This document shows, one piece after another, positions 42,942-54,529 of a stretch of DNA of 64,000 bases. Both the position numbers and the translations under genes were made by a program. Each line of letters begins with the position of its first letter. The first letter of the stretch is position 1. This stretch comes from Turnera subulata (Eukaryota > Streptophyta > Magnoliopsida > Malpighiales > Passifloraceae). The stretch is taken from the NCBI GenBank assembly GCA_028386065.3, contig JAKUCV010007353.1, positions 1 through 64,000 on the forward strand, read 5' to 3'. The notes under the pieces are model-generated. The model was not told the origin of the DNA and made no database searches. It saw only the letters and a list, made by a program, of their open reading frames with translations.

Positions 42942-45722
42942 TGAAACGCCCCGACCCGTATTTACCGTACACAGTAAACACGTGCCGGAACTGTGACAAC
43001 CCAACAAGACAAAACCCAGCATACAGTGTATACAACAGTTATCCGGGCTCAACAGCCCAAAATAGTAAACATCATAAAAACTCAACCGGCCCAATGGCCC
43101 AATAATAGTAAAAACAATGCACAGTGGAAGACTTTAATAACTCACAAACACTGTATGCGACACTGATGCAAACTATGGATCCGAGCCCTGTCCAAGGGAT
43201 AACGCTGCAGCCTGTCTGGAATGCACCAACCTGTACCACAAATAACTCATCCTACGGGATGAAAGCCCGCAGGTGAGGGGTGAGTCCGAAGTGCTCACCG
43301 ACGAAGGAAAGACAATCAATATGAACACTAAAAATTACTCAAGTCGAAAATAACAGTCAAACCAAAAGACTCGACCCAAAACCGAAAAGACTCAAAAAAC
43401 TAATTATCCAATTTTATCTTTTCGGGCCCCGTCACGGATAAGCTAGGGTCATACCAGGTTATCAACACATTCCGGGTGCAAGACCAAATCTAGAGAACCC
43501 ATGGATCGACATCCCAAAAATAATCACGGGATAGACATCCCAAGCATAGACATGCTTATCAAGTAACCCAGGTCATGGCCACCACAAAACAGTCTCTAAC
43601 CATCCGGTCGTACCTCTACTTACCACGTGACAATTATATTACCGTCGTCAAAAACCAAACTCAGGGATCGACATCCCTAACCAAAATACTGAGGATCGAC
43701 ATCCTCGTCACAATTCATTAATTATACCATTTTATACTTAAACCAAAAGACGCAAGGATAAACATCCAAAAACCAACATGGGATAAACATCCCGAACCAC
43801 AATCAAGACAATGGGATAATCATCCCGAAACCAACCACATAATACTCAACAATGCAATAATCATCAAAACATAATGACCGAGTAATATAGGCACATATTG
43901 AAGGAAATCCATCATCACCTTGGCCGATTACTCAACTCCGGAAACCATGACCGGTCCGACGCCGGCTCCTCGGGAAACTGCCCGATATCAAACCTTTACC
44001 ACAAAACAATGTATACACATAAATGCACATAATCGGTATACTATGATGCCAATACTACGAAATTACCCATCCCGATTACTTATCCTTGACTTCCATCTTT
44101 TACCGAAAATAATTACCGTACGTATATCCGAATATAATTTCGGTACCATACTTTAATTAAAACTCTTTTTCAAAATATTTTCATAAAATAACTATAATTT
44201 CCCAAAATAATAATCTCCATAATTTTCCAGACAAATAATAACCTATTTATAATTTTCAGAAAATATATATAATATTTATTTTTTTCTAAATATATAATAA
44301 TATTTCCAACACAAAATATAATTATCTTTAATTACCAAAATACATATTTATATACATATACCATAATCATAATTTTCCAGACGAAATAATGTACATTTTA
44401 AATTTCCAGAAATTAATTTCATGATATATATATATATTTTCCAAGTAATATTAGTTTTTCCAAAACATAACTTAATTATTTATCAAAGAAAATATGTTTA
44501 TATTTTAATGCAAATACCAGAGTTAAATTGGAAATAATTTACTCAGAATAACTATATAATTTTTTCCAAAAATAAATACCAGAATATTAATAAATATATA
44601 TATATAATTTGTTTTTTTATAAATGGACTGGGCCATGAATAGTGCAGCCCAGACCAAAGTAGCAGGCCTGTAGCACAGGCCCACTCCCTAGGCCTGGCCC
44701 GACACCAATCCGGCCCAACCCAACCCATACAGCAGCCCAGAACTAGGATCTGCGACCCGCCCGAAGGAAACAGGTCGACGTAACCCGTGGCTCACCTCGC
44801 GGGTTGCGACGGTGGTGGAAGGCGCGACGCAGCGCGAGGTCGGCGTGAGGCGGCGACTCCAAGGGTGGTGCAAGCTCGGCGCGGCGACGGCATGGGCTGA
44901 GCGGCGACGCGGATGAAGCAGATCAGCGGGTCTGCTCGCGGGTCGTCGGCGCGTCACGGCGGCTCCGGCGGTGGATCAGCTTGGCGACGACGGGGGTGAG
45001 CTCGCAACGGCGTGGGCTTCCTGCTGGTGGCGGCGGTGTGACGATCTGCGGAGGGGAACGGCTTCGTGTGCACAGTAACCGCCCGGGAGGAAGGTGATGC
45101 ACTGTTCCTCTATTTTCTTTTTTTTTTTCTCTGAATTTTTTTATTTCTTTTCTTTTTTTCTTTCTATTTTTCTTCCCCTTTTTTTATTCTCCGTTTCTTT
45201 CTTCTTTTTTTTTCTTTTTCTTTTGTTTTCTCTCTTCTTTTCTTTTTTTTCAATTTTCTGTGTTTGTTGTTTTTTTTTCTTTTCCCCCCTTTTTTTTTCC
45301 TCTCTTCTTTTCTCTCTTTTTCTTTTTCTCTCTTTTTTTTCTCTTCTCCTCTTCCTCTCTTCTTCTTTCTTCCTTCTTCTTATAAATCGGAAAAGTTATT
45401 GTGCATCACTGTTAAACTTGTGATTAAACAATAATGCAGCTTGTCTGCATTATTGAAGCGAGTCTGGTCCGGACCAGAAAATAACTGATACCCCCTTAGT
45501 TATTTTCCGGTGTGATTTTCCGAGATATTCCGAAACCCGAAAAATACCAACTTAGTTCCGAAAAATCCACGGAGAAATCACGAGCGCGGGAAAACTCTCG
45601 GTTTTGAAAAACGACTCCCGATTTACCTTGAATTAAATACCCAAGATTAATTCAACAGTAAATCACGGTAAAACGACATCTACAGTCCGGTAAAAATCAA
45701 AAATTTTACCCGGGCTGTTACA
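42942..45722 (-). repeat. Solo LTR F of the A-B/E family
   Basis: 2781 bp, TGAAACGCCCC...GGGCTGTTACA, flanked by catta (42937-42941 and 45723-45727). The left copy of the duplication includes the last two bases of LTR C, so F inserted after D. No internal region is attached, as after LTR-LTR recombination. Palindromes lie at 43505-43830, the CpG-rich block at 44760-45090 and the polypyrimidine tract at 45105-45382. Confidence 0.9.
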
Positions 45723-45729
45723 CATTATA

Positions 45730-46652
45730 TCATAAATATGTATTTTCCAAAATAATTTCATAAAAATTATTTATCATAATATTATTTTCTAAAAGAAAAT
45801 AATTATACATGTATATATATTTTCCCAGAAATAATAACATATTTATATAATATTCAAGAAAATATTTTCTTAATACATATCTTTTCTAAATAACCATAAT
45901 ATTAATTTTTCAAACAAACATAGTTATTTTAATTTTCAAGGAATCAAGGAATATATTTATATATATATACACACAAAATATTTACTGTTCACGCGTTCGG
46001 CGTGAACAGTAACCGAGGGCAGCCGGGTGACGCACTGTTCACTCTATTTTTTTCTTTTTCTTGTATTTTCTTTATTTTCTTTCTTTTTTCTGTATTTTTC
46101 CCTCTTTTTTTTCTTTTCCATTATTCTTCTTCTTTTTTTTCTTTATTTTTCTTCTTTTTCTCTCGGTTTCCTTTTTTTCCTTTCTTTTATTTTTTTCATT
46201 CTTTTTTTCTTTTTTTACTCTTTTTTTCTCTCTTTTTCTTTTTTTTCCTTTCTTTTTTCTTTTTTCCTCTTCTTTTCTCTCTTTTTCTCTTCTCTTCTTC
46301 CCCTCTCCTGCTTTCTTCTTTTTATAGACGTAATATACTGTTAAACCTGTGATTCATCAATAATGCAGCCTGTCTGCATTATAGAGCGAGTCCAGTCCGG
46401 ACCAGGAAATAACTGATACCCCCTTAGTTATTTTATGGTGTGATTTTTCCGAAAATCCCGGGACCCAAAAAATACCAACTTAGGCCCGAAAAATCCACGG
46501 AAAAATCATGAGCGCGGAAAAACTCTCGGTTTCGAAAAACGATGCCCGATTTACCTTGAATTAATTACCCAAGATTAATTCAACAGTAAATCACGGTAAA
46601 AAGACTTTTATAGTTCTGGTAAAAATCCAAAATTTTTACCCGGGCTGTTACA
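45730..46652 (-). repeat. LTR B (5' LTR of element A-B), second segment
   Basis: Resumes the match to LTR A at 'tcataaatatg'. At about 45980 it skips some 500 bp present in LTR A (about 26180-26710), losing most of the CpG-rich block, then continues through the polypyrimidine tract (46040-46325) to GGGCTGTTACA. Confidence 0.88.
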
Positions 46653-46657
46653 TTATG

Positions 46658-46945
46658 TGTTTTGGTGCTCACACTTGCAAACTTGCACATGGCACACAAA
46701 ATCTTCTAATTGCACAAAGTTTCGCTCCAACATGGATGGGTGCCTAACACCTTCCCATCTATGACGAATCCCCGGGTCCAACATCTTTGGTTCGTTATCT
46801 AGTTGCCTAAATGGAGTCACATGAAGGGTTTTTCCCAAGTTTTTGTCCCTTCATAAATTTTGGGTGGCGACTCCAAAGATGTTGGATGAAGAAAGTGTAA
46901 AGGAAAGGTGAATAGGCCCAAGTGATTTTGGGTCGGGTATTCTCA
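46658..46945 (+). repeat. Right LTR of the Tat/Ogre-like element, second segment
   Basis: Continues the left-LTR match from about 18729 (tgttttggtgctcacacttgc) to the end ...GGTCGGGTATTCTCA. ttatg at 46653-46657 duplicates 24570-24574. Confidence 0.88.
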
Positions 46946-46950
46946 CTTGG

Positions 46951-49590
46951 CTGTGAAGTACTTTCTTCTGTCTTTAGGCTAAAGGCCTATTTGTTATTAA
47001 GTGCTCTCCTCCCCTTTGGCAACTCAACTAACTCATAAGTGTTGTTCTCATGCAAGGAATTCATCTCATCTTGCATGGCTTCCAACCGTTTTCTTCTATC
47101 AGCAAGTGAAATGGCCTCTTTATAGCTTTCTGGCTCTCCTTCATCTGTAACTGTCACCCACTCATTGGATGGATACCGTGTAGATGGTTGAGGCTCTCTT
47201 GATGATCTTCTCAACTGTGGCTGTGGTGGTGGTTCTACATCAACACGCTCCGGTGCATCATTATCAAATGTAGGAACATCATCGGGCTCATGACCAATTG
47301 CATCACCATCATCATTCTGCATATCTCCCCCGTGATCAGCATGGACAAATGGAACTGTACTCGGGCCACCTAGTACATCACTAGAAGAAGAGGAAGAAGT
47401 ACTAGGCTTTTCCATCTCATCAAAATCTTCTAGTGTCTAGTCTTCAAAGAACACCACATCTCTGCTCCTTATGATCTTCTTGTTCTTCAAATCCCACAAT
47501 CTATACCTGAACTCATTATGCCCATATCCAAGGAAGATACACTGCTTAGTCTTGCTATCAAGCTTGGACCTCTCATCTCTAGGCACATGAATAAATGCCT
47601 TGCAACCAAACACCTTCAAGTGCTTATAGGACACATTCTTTCCACTCCACACTCTATCTGGAACATCACCATCAAGTGCCATGGAAGGAGATAAATTGAT
47701 CAAATCAACTGCAGTCCTTATTGCCTTACCCTAAAATGACTTAGGCAATTTTGCATGAGAGAGCATACTAACAACTCTGTTGCAAATGGTTCTGTTCATT
47801 CTCTCTGCTACACCATTGTACTGCGGTGTTTTGGGAGGTGTCTTCACAAGCTTGATGCCATAAGAATTGCAATACTCTTCAAATGGCCCCTGGTATTCGC
47901 CATCATTGTCCGCTTTAACAGCCTTCAACTTCATCCCAGTTTCTCTCTCAACACTGGCATGGAACTTCTTGAACACATCAAGCACCTGATCTTTACTCTT
48001 CAACACAAAAGCTCACGCTTTTCTAGAGTGGTCATCAATAAAGGTTACAAAATACAAAGCACCTCCATTGGATCTATCACTCATGAAACAAACATCAGTG
48101 TGAACTAAATCAAGAGCATTACTTTTTCTAGATGGAGGAAAAGTATGGAAAGACACTCTATGTTGCTTGCCAACTAAACAATAAGTGCAAGATTTAGACA
48201 AGGTACCTGACAAGCTTGGCACAAACTCTTTCTTTGCAAACAATTGTAGGCCTTTCTCACTCAAGTGTCCAAGTCTCTTATGCCACAACTCCATAGAGAC
48301 TTCATGCTCAACGGCATTTACTTCATCATAGCAAGGCTTTGCTTGAGTTCGGTAAAGAGTATTCTCCTTTTTCCCTTTTGCCAAGACAATTGCACCTTTT
48401 CCTCGAGTAAGCTTCCAAACTCCATTACCAAAGATACTGTGATATCCCGCATCATCAAGAATACCAGTGGAGATCAAATTCAATCGAAGATCCGGAACAT
48501 GTCTTACATCCTTGAGTAGCAACTTGAATCCAAGATTAGTTTCTAGACAAATATCACCGACTCCAACAATCCGAGCATCAGACTTGTTACCCATCTTCAA
48601 TGAGCCAAAGTCACCACTCTTGTATGTACTAAAGAACTCTCTACAAGGTATGACATGTTGGGAAGCACCACTATCTAAAATCCATGTGTATTCTTATTGT
48701 GCAACATTAATGCTCTCCTCCTCATATAGAAGGAAGGAATCATCTTCGGAATCAATTGCCACTGCACTTGAATCTTCTTTGGCAACCTTCTTGCTTTCTT
48801 CATTTTCTTGATCTCTCTTGAAGCTTCTACACTCTCTTTGGATATGTCCCGACTTATCATAATAATAGCATCTAATCTCACTTCTGAATTTAGAATTTCC
48901 TCTAGGCTTCCACTTTGTCTTCTTGTCACGAGACTTGGAATGTTTTCTTCCTTGCGGCTTTTTGCTCTTGCTCCTCCCCCTGTTCTCTATAACAAGGGCC
49001 TCTGACTCAGTGGACTTAACCCCCAGTTCTTTCCTCCTGGCAGCTTCATTCATCACACTATCCTTCACTGTATCTAAAGTGAGCTTTACAGCACGAGCAG
49101 AATTGCTAAGAGATACTGTCAAAGTCTCCCAACTGTCTGGCAAAGAACTCAACAAAATCAATGCTTGCACTTCATCATCTAGATTTATCCCCAAAGTAGC
49201 CAAGTGGTTCAAGATTCCTTGTAAGTTGTTTAAGTGCTCTGACATATCATGCCCATCTGAATACTTCAGGTTCAAAAGTCTTTTAATAAAAAAACCCTTG
49301 TTCTGCGCACTCCGCTTCTCAAACAAATCTTCCAGCTTCTTCCACAACTCATAAGCATTTGTGATCTGACTAACATGATGAACCACACTAACATCAATCC
49401 ACTTCCGCATATTAGCAACAATTTTCCGATTCAAAGAGTTCCACTCTTTATCACTTGTACTTGCATCCTTTCGGCCCTCACACTGAATAGGTCCAAACAT
49501 GTCATTGCAATACAAATGATCCTCCATATACATCTTCCATACACAATAATTCGATGAATTGAGTTTTATCAAGCTAGTTGTATCCTCCAT
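46951..49590 (-). pseudogene. Copia gag, protease, integrase and start of reverse transcriptase (right part)
   Basis: ATG at 49590 gives MEDTTSLIKLNSSNYCVWK, a Tork/Tnt1-like gag of about 298 codons, ending with a zinc knuckle at residues 241-254 in which the second Cys is Tyr (CYYYDKSGHIQREC). After a stop at about 48694 the frame enters protease (WILDSGAS), then the integrase zinc-binding part (LWHKRLGHLS, CTYCLVGKQH) and the catalytic core (HTDV, KADNDGEYQG, PQYNGVAERMNRT), then FGCKAFIHVPRDERSKLD and the acidic/Ser-rich linker to reverse transcriptase. Further in-frame stops lie at TGA (after HSRKA), TAG (after LPKSF), TAG (after FFED) and near 46985. All are explained by single C-to-T or G-to-A changes. 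Confidence 0.92.
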
Positions 49591-49627
49591 TTTGATATGC
49601 ACAAGAAACCACAAACAATGAACCTTG

Positions 49628-49642
49628 GCTCCGCTACCGGTT
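49628..49642 (-). other. Primer-binding site of the Copia element
   Basis: Immediately inside the 5' LTR the sense strand reads accGGTAGCGGAGCC then aaggtt. It corresponds to the usual TGGTATCAGAGCC-type site but carries the same two internal substitutions as the Gypsy elements here. Confidence 0.65.
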
Positions 49643-50434
49643 TGTTGGGAAAAATCGCACCAATTCAAGACAACAACAATAAACCGCGCATTCAAATGCG
49701 CAGCGGAATAACCCAATTAAACACTTTCCCCTCTTTGTGCTACCAAAATGAGATATCATAACCAAGCAATAAAATACTAGCAATAAAAACCAACACAAGC
49801 ACAACACCGAATATACGTGGAAAATCCCCAAGATGGGGTAAAAACTACGGGACCGAAGTCCGTCAATCTCCACTATCACAAATAACAATGGGTTTACAAC
49901 AAATGTTCCTCTCTAGATAAAACTAGAGGCTAACACACTAGTAGCAACATCAAGACTAATAATCTTGGCTCTAACAACAAACTCATCACTATACAACTGG
50001 ATTACAAGTAACAAATTAGAGTGGAGCTGTGGGTATGTCTCACCAAATGGGTATACATGAACACCCAGAAAAATGAAACTTCTCAACGATCAGCTCCGTT
50101 CACTTTGTAGAGCTTGAAGAGGAGAACAACATACTGAAATTTCATCCAAATCAAACTCAGTTTGCTATCCGATCAACGCTTGCAAAGAGGTGAAGCACTC
50201 CCCCTTTTCCCCTTTCAGCTCGTCAAAACTCCCACTCTCTCCTTCTATTTTTTTCTTTCTTTTTGCTGCTACTGCACATAATACCACTCACTGCATTTTC
50301 ATTCTTTTTTTTTTTGTTTTACCAACCAAGTCACATGTGTGACTTGTCAAATGGCCTTACACCCTTTTTTTTTTTTTATTAACCCATATTACTTGTTTAC
50401 CCTTGGTCCATGTGGGTTTGGACCTACCACAACA
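49643..50434 (-). repeat. Copia 5' LTR
   Basis: tgttgggaaaaatcgc...acctaccacaaca, paired with 15205-15995. Differences are scattered substitutions and short indels. Confidence 0.93.
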
Positions 50435-50874
50435 CCTTCTGCATCCAAAGGCAACATAATATAGAATGTCCCGAGTAGTTACGTAACAAGTGTTTTTTTT
50501 TCCCTCTTTCTCTTTTTTTTTTAAAAAAAATAACAGAACCACTCTTGATTACAATTTTCTTCAGCTTAAAAGCACTTTCTTATAAGTGTACCCAGTAGGG
50601 ATGAGCATTTAGAAATTTGGATTAGAATATCGAAATTTCGGTGTGTCCAATTTTAATTCAAATTACAATTCGAGATAGTTCGTACCGAATTATTTACTTA
50701 TTTGGACACTATTTGGAATTCTAAATTAAGTACCAGTTGCAATGGGGATTCAGAATTTTTGGATTGTTCGGAATCGGTGTTCACCGTGGTTGTATTCATA
50801 TTGTACTAGAGTGTTGTATTCAGATTGAAGGTCTCGAGTAGTTCTGAGACCATCATAGCCTATAAAAAAAGAAA

Positions 50875-52453
50875 GGGATAAGGACCTTTTTGGGTCATTG
50901 GGTTTGGCGTTTGTCCTGTTTCTATACCCGCGAGTTTTCCTGTCCCTTTTAGAAACCTCGGGTTTATGATTTTGGCCCTTTTCTATACCTCGGGCAGCCT
51001 GGCCAGGCAGACCTGACACGTGTGACTCTCCCATTGGACCAAGTCAGCAAAAAGTGGGGCCCACCTTGTCCCACAGATTTTTATTTTCCGAAAAATTGAA
51101 AATTCTTTTTCCTATTTTTAAAATCCCTTACCGATTGACGGCCCGATTTTACACCCGGTTTGCCCAAATTCATAAGAAACAAAACCCACCCATATTAATT
51201 TAAAATTAGTTCTTATTATCCCAGAAATTATTAACAAAATTATTATTTAATCCATTATTAGGATTGTATATATATTTAACCCACATTAATAAACCATATT
51301 GTGCTTTAATTAATCTCATAATTAGTAAACCTATGTTAATTAATCTCCTTCTCCAAAACCCTCACCCCTCCCCTCCTCCCTCTCCGCAGCCGCCGCCTCT
51401 TCATCTCGCACGCCCACCACCACCCCTACCGCCATTTCACCACCGTCCGAGCTTCCATGCCCCACAACATCAATTAATTGGGCTAAACCCCAACGTCAAT
51501 TGCCCAAACCTGGGCATCAGTTACCCAATGAACCAATGAATTGCAAAAACAAATGAACATCAATTGTCCAAACCCGAGACTTAAGGGCGGCGTGTGTTGC
51601 TTGTGTCTTGTGGTTGTGGTTGAGTTTTTGTGCAGGTGGTGTGTGGGCTGTTGGCGGTGGCTCGCCTTGAGCGGAAGCAACGGCCAAGCTTTGAGCTCGT
51701 GCTCCCGCACTGCAGGTGACGGTTCACATGGAGGTCCTTAGGGTGGCGAGATCAAAGCGGTGGTCGCCGTGCTCAACGCCCCTGCTTCGATTTTCTCTGG
51801 CCTTGGGCGAGAACGCGACTGAGAGTCTCGGTGGTTCCCGATGCAAGGCGACGGCGGATCGATTTTTGTGGCTGCTGCGCTCGTGCCTGCTATGCTCGCT
51901 GGGAGAAGATGGCGGCGACGTCTCCTCTGTGGAGATCGTCTTCTCCGGCGACGAGCGAGAAGAGGCAGAAAGGATAGAGGCGGAGGAAGCGTGGGTGACC
52001 GGAGGGTGGGGAGGAAGAAGAAGAGAAAAAGAAAAAAGGAAAAAAAAGAACAAAAGAGAGAAAAAAGAATAGAATAGGAAGCGCATTAAAACAGGAATTA
52101 AATTATTTGGGTTGGGTTTTTTTTCTAACTGAGACCGTATTGGACAAACCGGAAATAAAATCGGGTCAACCAGCCGGTAAGGGATTTTAAAAATAGGAAA
52201 AAGAATTTTCAATTTTTCGAAAAATAAAAATCTGTAGGACAAGGTGGGCCCTACTTTTTTGCTGACTTGGTCCAATGGGAGAGTGATACGTGTCAGGTCT
52301 GCCCGGGCAACTGGCCACATCATCGGCCGGGCTGCCCGAGGTATGGAAAAGGGCCAAAATCTTAAACCCGGAATACCTAAAAGGAACAGGAAACTCGCGG
52401 GTATAGAAACAGGACAAATACCAAACCCGAGGACCCAAAAAGGTGATTATCCC
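50875..52453. mobile_element. Mutator-like element (MULE) with approximately 300-bp terminal inverted repeats
   Basis: Left end gggataaggacctttttggg (50875) and right end read in reverse gggataatcacctttttggg. The inverted repeats continue for about 300 bp (50875-51200 and 52130-52453) with moderate divergence. A 10-bp direct repeat aaaaaagaaa flanks both ends (50865-50874 and 52454-52463), within the 9-10 bp typical of MULEs but of low complexity. There is no transposase. The interior (51340-52075) is GC-rich with exon-like open stretches and may be captured host DNA (Pack-MULE). Confidence 0.85.
51716..52072 (+). other. GC-rich open stretch inside the MULE, possible captured gene fragment
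   Basis: 118 codons, Arg/Glu/Gly-rich, ending in a Lys/Glu run encoded by an A/G-rich tract. The opposite strand is also open (51724-52323). I recognise no domain. The high GC against AT-rich flanks suggests captured exon or leader sequence, but the long frame may be a composition effect. Confidence 0.3.
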
Positions 52454-52463
52454 AAAAAAGAAA

Positions 52464-54529
52464 ACATTCTCGTCACAATGGATATCCACCCAAATATTGT
52501 TCATACTTATCTTTTTTTTTTTTGTGAATTCTAAAACAATAAAGAACTTATATTCTTATGATTCCAAAAATGAGGAAGAGTTACGCCACTACTACACTTC
52601 GACACTACCCATTCTCCAATGGGACGAAGATAAAAATATTGGAACCGAATCTGAATTATACCCTTAAAAGTAATACCCATTCTTGCGTATATGGAACATG
52701 TCATGGATGATGACACTAACACTTACGGACATTATTTTTTTTATGCACACTCTATTTCCCAGAACTTGAAGGTTTGAAAACTAGCCCTATCCAATCTCCT
52801 TTCTTACACCATCATCAGGATTCAGGCATGCGGGCACCCAGTGATAAGATTTTGTAGGATCATCCAGTTGACCGAACCACTGCAAAATGTAGACAGTCTC
52901 TCATCTTGATAATTGAGCTAGAGATGGATCAAATTCTAAAAAAGCCTGTAGATTATATATAGGTTCTCTATTAGTGTATGGGCTCTATTCGGTTCTTCTG
53001 GCATTCTTGGTGCCTGCTTGTTTCGTCCACCCAGAGGACGTGAGGGTATGGGCTGAAATTATAAATTTGCACACAAAAATGGGGTGGACCCGAAAACGTG
53101 GAGATATTCCGGATCGTGGACCTTTGGTTCTGTCTGTCAACCTGTTAGAGGCTTAAGCAAAACTTTGTACAGGAATTTCTTTTTCCCTTTCTGTGACGGC
53201 ATCTTTACTTTCAGGAAATGAGGACCATTTTTGGATTTTTCTTCTTCAGGAGTGAGTCACGGAAACTTCTTCTTCTTCTCTCTCCTTTTCTTTTTCCTTG
53301 GATGAGGATTCGACACTATCATAAATTTAACGTATTTCTTGACTTAGACAATTCATGATTCAATTGATAACCGCGCATGTGGGATATTTCCCCCCGGTAC
53401 TCCGGTCTATAATTGTACCTGTGGTACTTATCTCCTATATATAGGTTTCTTTTGAATTTCTTTTTCCCTCAACCTTTTAGTGTTCATATCAGCGATGTAC
53501 TTGTGTATGTTCAGATTAGCTTTTATGTATTATTTATGATAAAAATGAGCATTTCAAGGAGCTAAAATCCAATTTGTTTAATCAGAGCGCGGAAAACCGT
53601 GCATTTATTTTCTGCTGCTGTTTCAGTGATTCTCATATTCAAGTCTTCTTGGGCTATAAACTGACACATTTTATGAAGAATAAATGGCTTTTCTTAAATC
53701 TTAATAATTGCTCACCTCTGGGATCAGAGCTTAGTTCCACGAGGAGGATTGTGAACTTTCTCTTCGATATTAATTTGGCCAAATCTAAAATTCACATTTG
53801 ACCAATTAGCTTCTTGCTGTACTACTGTGGTAATTAACCAGAAGAAAGTAGCTAGTAATTCAATTATGTACTCCTACTGTGTTTTATCGGTACTGTGGTA
53901 TATACTTGAATGTGATTAGTGCCAATCTATAAATCCTAACTAACTACTTATATAAATGAGTTAATTATTGATTGATAAAAGAAAAGAGAGAGAAGTTGTA
54001 ATTCAAACACATTCGCTGCAGAATGAAAGTCTTGAACCAGAAGTGTTGATTACAATACATTATCGGTTAGTGCAACCTAACTTTTATCTAATCTAACAAC
54101 CATAAAATTAGCCCAAGTTGATGATATAATAAGGCCTGACGAGATATGCTAGCCAGAGTAAGATTGTGACATCTTCGCTACCGAGTCCAATAATGAAACA
54201 GAGAAATTAAACCATCTGAGATACCATCTGCACATGCATCAATTAACTGTTTCTTGTCCGGCCACAAAAACCAATTATCTGTGTTCAATCAATATGTCAA
54301 CAAAAATCTGGAAAAAAAAACACTGGTTGTTAGGATGTTGATGTTTTATTCCCGTGCATGATAGGAAGACAAAGTGGTAAAGCAAGCAACCACATATCCA
54401 CCACACGATATCCTGTCCATCCACCATTAAAGTGAGAGTATAGGTAAAATACTAATTTAACATATTATTCAACATACATTGGTGATTCGTAAACTTTTTG
54501 ATTGAAGTGTACAAAGAAGGGGGGTTTAA
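52464..54529. other. Intergenic DNA
   Basis: No gene or element recognised on either strand; all frames are under 80 codons. The part next to 54530 should hold the 3' UTR of the SBT protease. Confidence 0.5.

Larger units (their letters stand above)
24575..46652 (-). mobile_element. Non-autonomous Gypsy element A-B with antisense gene cassette
   Basis: LTR A (24575-27354), internal region (27355-29677) and LTR B (29678-30799 plus 45730-46652) are flanked by ttatg (24570-24574 and 46653-46657). Element polarity is minus: the primer-binding site is beside LTR B (29663-29677, TTTTGGTAGCGGAGC in sense) and the polypurine tract is beside LTR A (27355-27373). The 2.3-kb internal region encodes no gag or pol in sense. 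On the opposite (plus) strand it carries ORF1 and ORF2. LTR structure and polypurine context are of Tekay/Del chromovirus type. LTR B has lost about 0.5 kb near 45980 and was split by element D. Confidence 0.9.
17391..46945 (+). mobile_element. Tat/Ogre-like LTR element without gag-pol, inserted in the Copia element
   Basis: It starts TGTGAACACC at 17391 and ends ...GGGTATTCTCA at 46945, flanked by the target duplication cttgg (17386-17390 and 46946-46950). The left LTR is 17391-19016. The primer-binding site TGGCGACTCCACTGGGGA (19019-19036) is of the tRNA-Arg-like type that I associate with the Tat/Ogre lineage. The internal region of about 4.3 kb (19037-23372) has no recognisable gag or pol, so the element is non-autonomous. 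It ends in a hairpin satellite (about 22080-23340). The right LTR lacks its first 138 bp and is itself split by element A-B. Without later insertions the element is about 7.5 kb. Confidence 0.88.
15205..50434 (-). mobile_element. Ty1/Copia (Tork/Tnt1-like) retrotransposon, split by a 29.6-kb nested insertion
   Basis: LTRs at 15205-15995 (3' LTR) and 49643-50434 (5' LTR) are about 0.79 kb, both TGTT...AACA, and nearly identical over their length. The target duplication ccttc is present at 15200-15204 and 50435-50439. The internal order on the minus strand is primer-binding site, gag, protease, integrase, start of reverse transcriptase (right part, 46946-49642), then rest of reverse transcriptase, RNase H and polypurine tract (left part, 15996-17390). 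Removing 17391-46950 rejoins the polyprotein frame. Coding is broken by stops and frameshifts, so it is dead. Confidence 0.95.

Noticed and set aside
50588..50760. hAT-like start 'tagggatgagca' at about 50597
   Set aside because: No matching inverted end or 8-bp target duplication found downstream, so not called as an element.
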